From an uncultured Rhodospirillaceae bacterium (GTDB lineage Bacteria > Pseudomonadota > Alphaproteobacteria > Rhodospirillales > UBA2165): DNA of 47,020 bases. Position 1 is the stretch's first letter. Every line of letters starts with the position of its first letter. The stretch covers positions 1 to 47,020 of the forward strand of contig CAJWAR010000032.1 of assembly GCA_913020445.1 (NCBI GenBank). The letters are read 5' to 3'. This document shows, piece by piece, positions 44,986 through 47,020 of the stretch. Below the pieces are notes generated by a model that was not told the origin of the DNA, ran no database searches, and saw nothing but the letters and a program-made list of their open reading frames with translations. A program made the translations under genes and the position numbers.

Positions 44986-46854
44986 TTAGTTACGATGGTT
45001 TGCCGGTTTTTCCCAACTTCGAGTAATTTTCCAGTCTTTGCCAACTCGTCGTAGCAAATAGGAGTTCTTTTCGCTCAGTGGAAAGTGTTGGCCATTATTA
45101 AAGAACTGGCCACCTTTCTCCATGAGAGAATGAACCAAAATATAATCATTATCTTTGGTTCCCTCGATTTGCTTTTTTATCCGCGCCGGGGAGGGTTGGG
45201 TAAAGGCAGACATCCAACCGGTTTTTACCCGTCCAAGATGATAGCGCGTAATCAGGCCAGATTCGCCCGTTCCAAACGGATCAAGAATAAAAATTTGAGA
45301 TTTTTCATCAACTATAGCCACAATATCTTTTGCCACAGCGGTAAAATGCGGTTTGGGCGGTTCTAAATCAAAGCGCAATTTATGCACTAACCCGAATGGT
45401 AAAATTACAACCAGCAGAATACCAACGCTTTTCAGCCATGCCGGTAATTGATCCCGGCTGAGGCGGTGACGAAACAGATAGATTAAACCAGCTGAGATAA
45501 AGGTGACGGCGACCATGCCGTTATGGGTACTGTAACGCCAAAAAGAGATCACTGACAAAGCGCTCGTTCGGCCAAAATAACCGACATACATCATCAGTAG
45601 AAATGACGTGTAGCCTAAAAATAAAACCGCAACGAGGACGGAAATCCGATCAAACTTGGTCTCAAATCTAACCAGACCGCGAATGGCAAAACCACAAGCA
45701 ATCAGCATGGGAGCAAAAAAACCGATTTTCTTAAATGCTACGACCCCCATCTGAGCTATGATTGCCGGTATATCTTTAAAGTACCAACTGTCAATGGCCC
45801 TTAAAGTTAATTCCGCATTGGATACTTTTCCTAGACCAACAACAATATGGTAGCGCCAAGCCAGATAAATAATGATCGCTGGTATAACCGCGAGCGGGAG
45901 GTATCGGAGATAGGCGCCGAAATTTATTTCTTGATCCCTGAGCGCCAGTACCGTCACCGCAAAAGCGATGATCACGAACAGTACGAGATTGGATTGCCGC
46001 ACATTGACTAATAGACTTAACGCCAAAGCCAGCTGCAAAGCGGCGGCAGCAGGCGGCAGCTTAATCCGCCCGGCAAGGCTTTCAATAAAGTAATATCCCA
46101 AAAGCAATGAGAAACCAGTAACTACCGATGTACTTACATCTGAGTACGCCGTAAGCACAATTTTTTGAATAAAAGTCGGATTAAATATTGTTGCAAACAA
46201 AACAATGAGAGCGGCAAATCCCCAATTTATCTGCACTGACAATTCCCGCCCGGCTACCCGCAAAGCGGTTCTAAGGGCAAATGTTGAAAACGTTAAAAGC
46301 AAAAGGACATTTAACGTGCCACTAATATTGTTCAGAAACTGACCGGCGATCAGGCTGGATAGATATGACAGCATGGGCCAGCCGAAAGGATAGCCGGGAA
46401 TCATATAGGCGCCAAGATAGGGCAGTTGATTATTTGGGAAACCGTTAATGGCCAAAAGATATTGTGCCGCCGGCAGCCAATGGGAAAATTCATCCCATTG
46501 TGAGGGGTCCATGGCGCCGGCGATCCACAATAGGGGTAATGCGAGCACTAAAACCCGCCAGGCACCCGGAATAAACAAATGCTGCCCAGACCGGATGCTA
46601 TGAAAAATTCCGATCACAGCTAAAACAGCAAAAGCAATCGCAAGATACAAAAACGGTGCGCGAACAAAGACGCCAACAACAGTGAAAACACCAGAAATAA
46701 CAGCCCAGCCAAAAATTACATTTGCTTCGGTTAACCTTTCCCGATTTGTAACAAATGCACCGAGCCCTGCCAGGCCAAGCCACAAAACAAGCGCGACGAT
46801 TATGGGAACGGCTTGTTGTGGGCCGACAAATATTAAATCAAGATAATTCGACAT
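44986..46854 (-). CDS. Polytopic membrane protein, GT-C glycosyltransferase-like
   Basis: A 622-residue inner-membrane protein with about twelve transmembrane segments in residues 1-500 and a soluble C-terminal part of about 120 residues that is probably periplasmic. The loop after the third or fourth helix reads MDPSQWDEFSHWLPAAQYLL; an acidic pair in this position is the hallmark of GT-C enzymes that use lipid-linked sugars. The family beyond that is not recognised. GAGA lies five bases before the ATG. Upstream is the groL terminator, so it must have its own promoter in the short gap or depend on read-through. Confidence 0.75.
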   Translation of the reverse strand: MSNYLDLIFVGPQQAVPIIVALVLWLGLAGLGAFVTNRERLTEANVIFGWAVISGVFTVVGVFVRAPFLYLAIAFAVLAVIGIFHSIRSGQHLFIPGAWRVLVLALPLLWIAGAMDPSQWDEFSHWLPAAQYLLAINGFPNNQLPYLGAYMIPGYPFGWPMLSYLSSLIAGQFLNNISGTLNVLLLLTFSTFALRTALRVAGRELSVQINWGFAALIVLFATIFNPTFIQKIVLTAYSDVSTSVVTGFSLLLGYYFIESLAGRIKLPPAAAALQLALALSLLVNVRQSNLVLFVIIAFAVTVLALRDQEINFGAYLRYLPLAVIPAIIIYLAWRYHIVVGLGKVSNAELTLRAIDSWYFKDIPAIIAQMGVVAFKKIGFFAPMLIACGFAIRGLVRFETKFDRISVLVAVLFLGYTSFLLMMYVGYFGRTSALSVISFWRYSTHNGMVAVTFISAGLIYLFRHRLSRDQLPAWLKSVGILLVVILPFGLVHKLRFDLEPPKPHFTAVAKDIVAIVDEKSQIFILDPFGTGESGLITRYHLGRVKTGWMSAFTQPSPARIKKQIEGTKDNDYILVHSLMEKGGQFFNNGQHFPLSEKNSYLLRRVGKDWKITRSWEKPANHRN

Positions 46855-46887
46855 TTATTTCTCTATATTAATTAGGTGGTGCGAATT

Positions 46888-46931
46888 AAAAAAACCGCGC
46901 CCGAGGTTTTACCCCAAAACGCGGTTTTTTT
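46888..46931 (-). terminator. Rho-independent terminator of groL
   Basis: AAAAAAACCGCG (46888-46899) and CGCGGTTTTTTT (46920-46931) pair perfectly over 12 bases around a 20-base loop that itself holds a GTTTT/AAAAC mini-stem. In the minus-strand sense it follows the groL stop by 34 bases and ends in a T-run. The A-run on the other side makes it potentially bidirectional. Confidence 0.88.
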
Positions 46932-46965
46932 ATAAGCTTTTAAGCTAAACAGTTCGTGAACAGCT

Positions 46966-47020
46966 TTACATCATGCCGCCCATACCGCCCATGCCGCCCA
47001 TATCAGGCATGGCCGGCGCA
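46966..47020 (-). CDS. groL: Chaperonin GroEL, C-terminal end (partial)
   Basis: The minus strand from the right edge reads APAMPDMGGMGGMGGMM and then TAA. A GGM-repeat tail ending in MM is diagnostic of GroEL, where it lines the folding chamber. Only the last 17 codons are inside the window; the rest of the gene, and groES ahead of it, should lie to the right. Confidence 0.93.
   Translation of the reverse strand, partial: APAMPDMGGMGGMGGMM

Noticed and set aside
1-47020. CRISPR arrays, tRNA or rRNA genes, transposases, integrases
   Set aside because: No regularly spaced repeats, no tRNA T-loop patterns and no recombinase motifs were seen; a covariance-model scan would be needed to exclude a tRNA fully.

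Overview
The window reads as chromosome of a Gram-negative alphaproteobacterium, probably an uncultured marine or aquatic Rhodospirillales-like lineage. The support is a class I lysyl-tRNA synthetase, a lspA / DUF3035 lipoprotein / paired M16 protease block, TPR-glycosyltransferase fusions, a TRAP uptake system and a form II RuBisCO close to that of Rhodospirillum. No rRNA, tRNA, CRISPR array, transposase or integrase gene was recognised. The placement is inferred from gene families and order only.

Layout. (1) 1-2.1 kb: an intact cbbM (form II RuBisCO) sits behind what is recognisably only the last third of phosphoribulokinase (prk). The prk fragment abuts a broken helicase-associated-domain fragment on the other strand, so the left edge is a rearrangement scar or an assembly join. 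(2) 2.1-10.3 kb: a minus-strand catabolic block (FAH-family hydrolase, TRAP transporter P-Q-M, ACMSD-like amidohydrolase), then a 56-residue zinc-ribbon protein with a clear terminator, an OsmC protein, a beta-propeller protein of the arylsulfotransferase type, and an IclR regulator. (3) 10.3-22.2 kb: a two-gene ABC exporter with the hallmarks of an asymmetric heterodimer, a small glycosyltransferase coupled to a TPR/OGT-like protein, a nitrilase flanked by 31-bp perfect direct repeats that are the 3' ends of two related OGT-like genes (one intact, one decayed), a DMT transporter, a TPR-GT9 protein and an M23 peptidase.

(4) 22.4-33.4 kb: a largely housekeeping plus-strand run: ribF, ileS, lspA, DUF3035 lipoprotein, two M16 proteases with complementary defects, pgi, mutL. 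(5) 33.4-38.7 kb: a secreted hypothetical protein, rsmD, rluB and a class I glutamine-amidotransferase-like hydrolase in an overlapping minus-strand set, then tadA, a class IV aminotransferase and an SMP-30 family lactonase. (6) 38.7-47.0 kb: a DMT transporter, a HigBA-like toxin-antitoxin pair with its own promoter and operator-like repeat, class I lysK, a DinG/XPD-type helicase, a large polytopic membrane protein and, cut by the right edge, the GGM-rich tail of GroEL preceded (in the groL sense) by its coding end and followed by a strong hairpin terminator.

How it fits together: the left end suggests a former prk-cbbM carbon-fixation operon that has lost the ATP-binding part of its kinase at this site; the second block looks like uptake and breakdown of an organic acid under possible IclR control; the third looks like surface glycan or envelope work with a captured or duplicated nitrilase cassette; the rest is core metabolism, RNA modification and repair. 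The most interesting points are the truncated prk beside an intact RuBisCO, and the nitrilase bracketed by duplicated gene ends.
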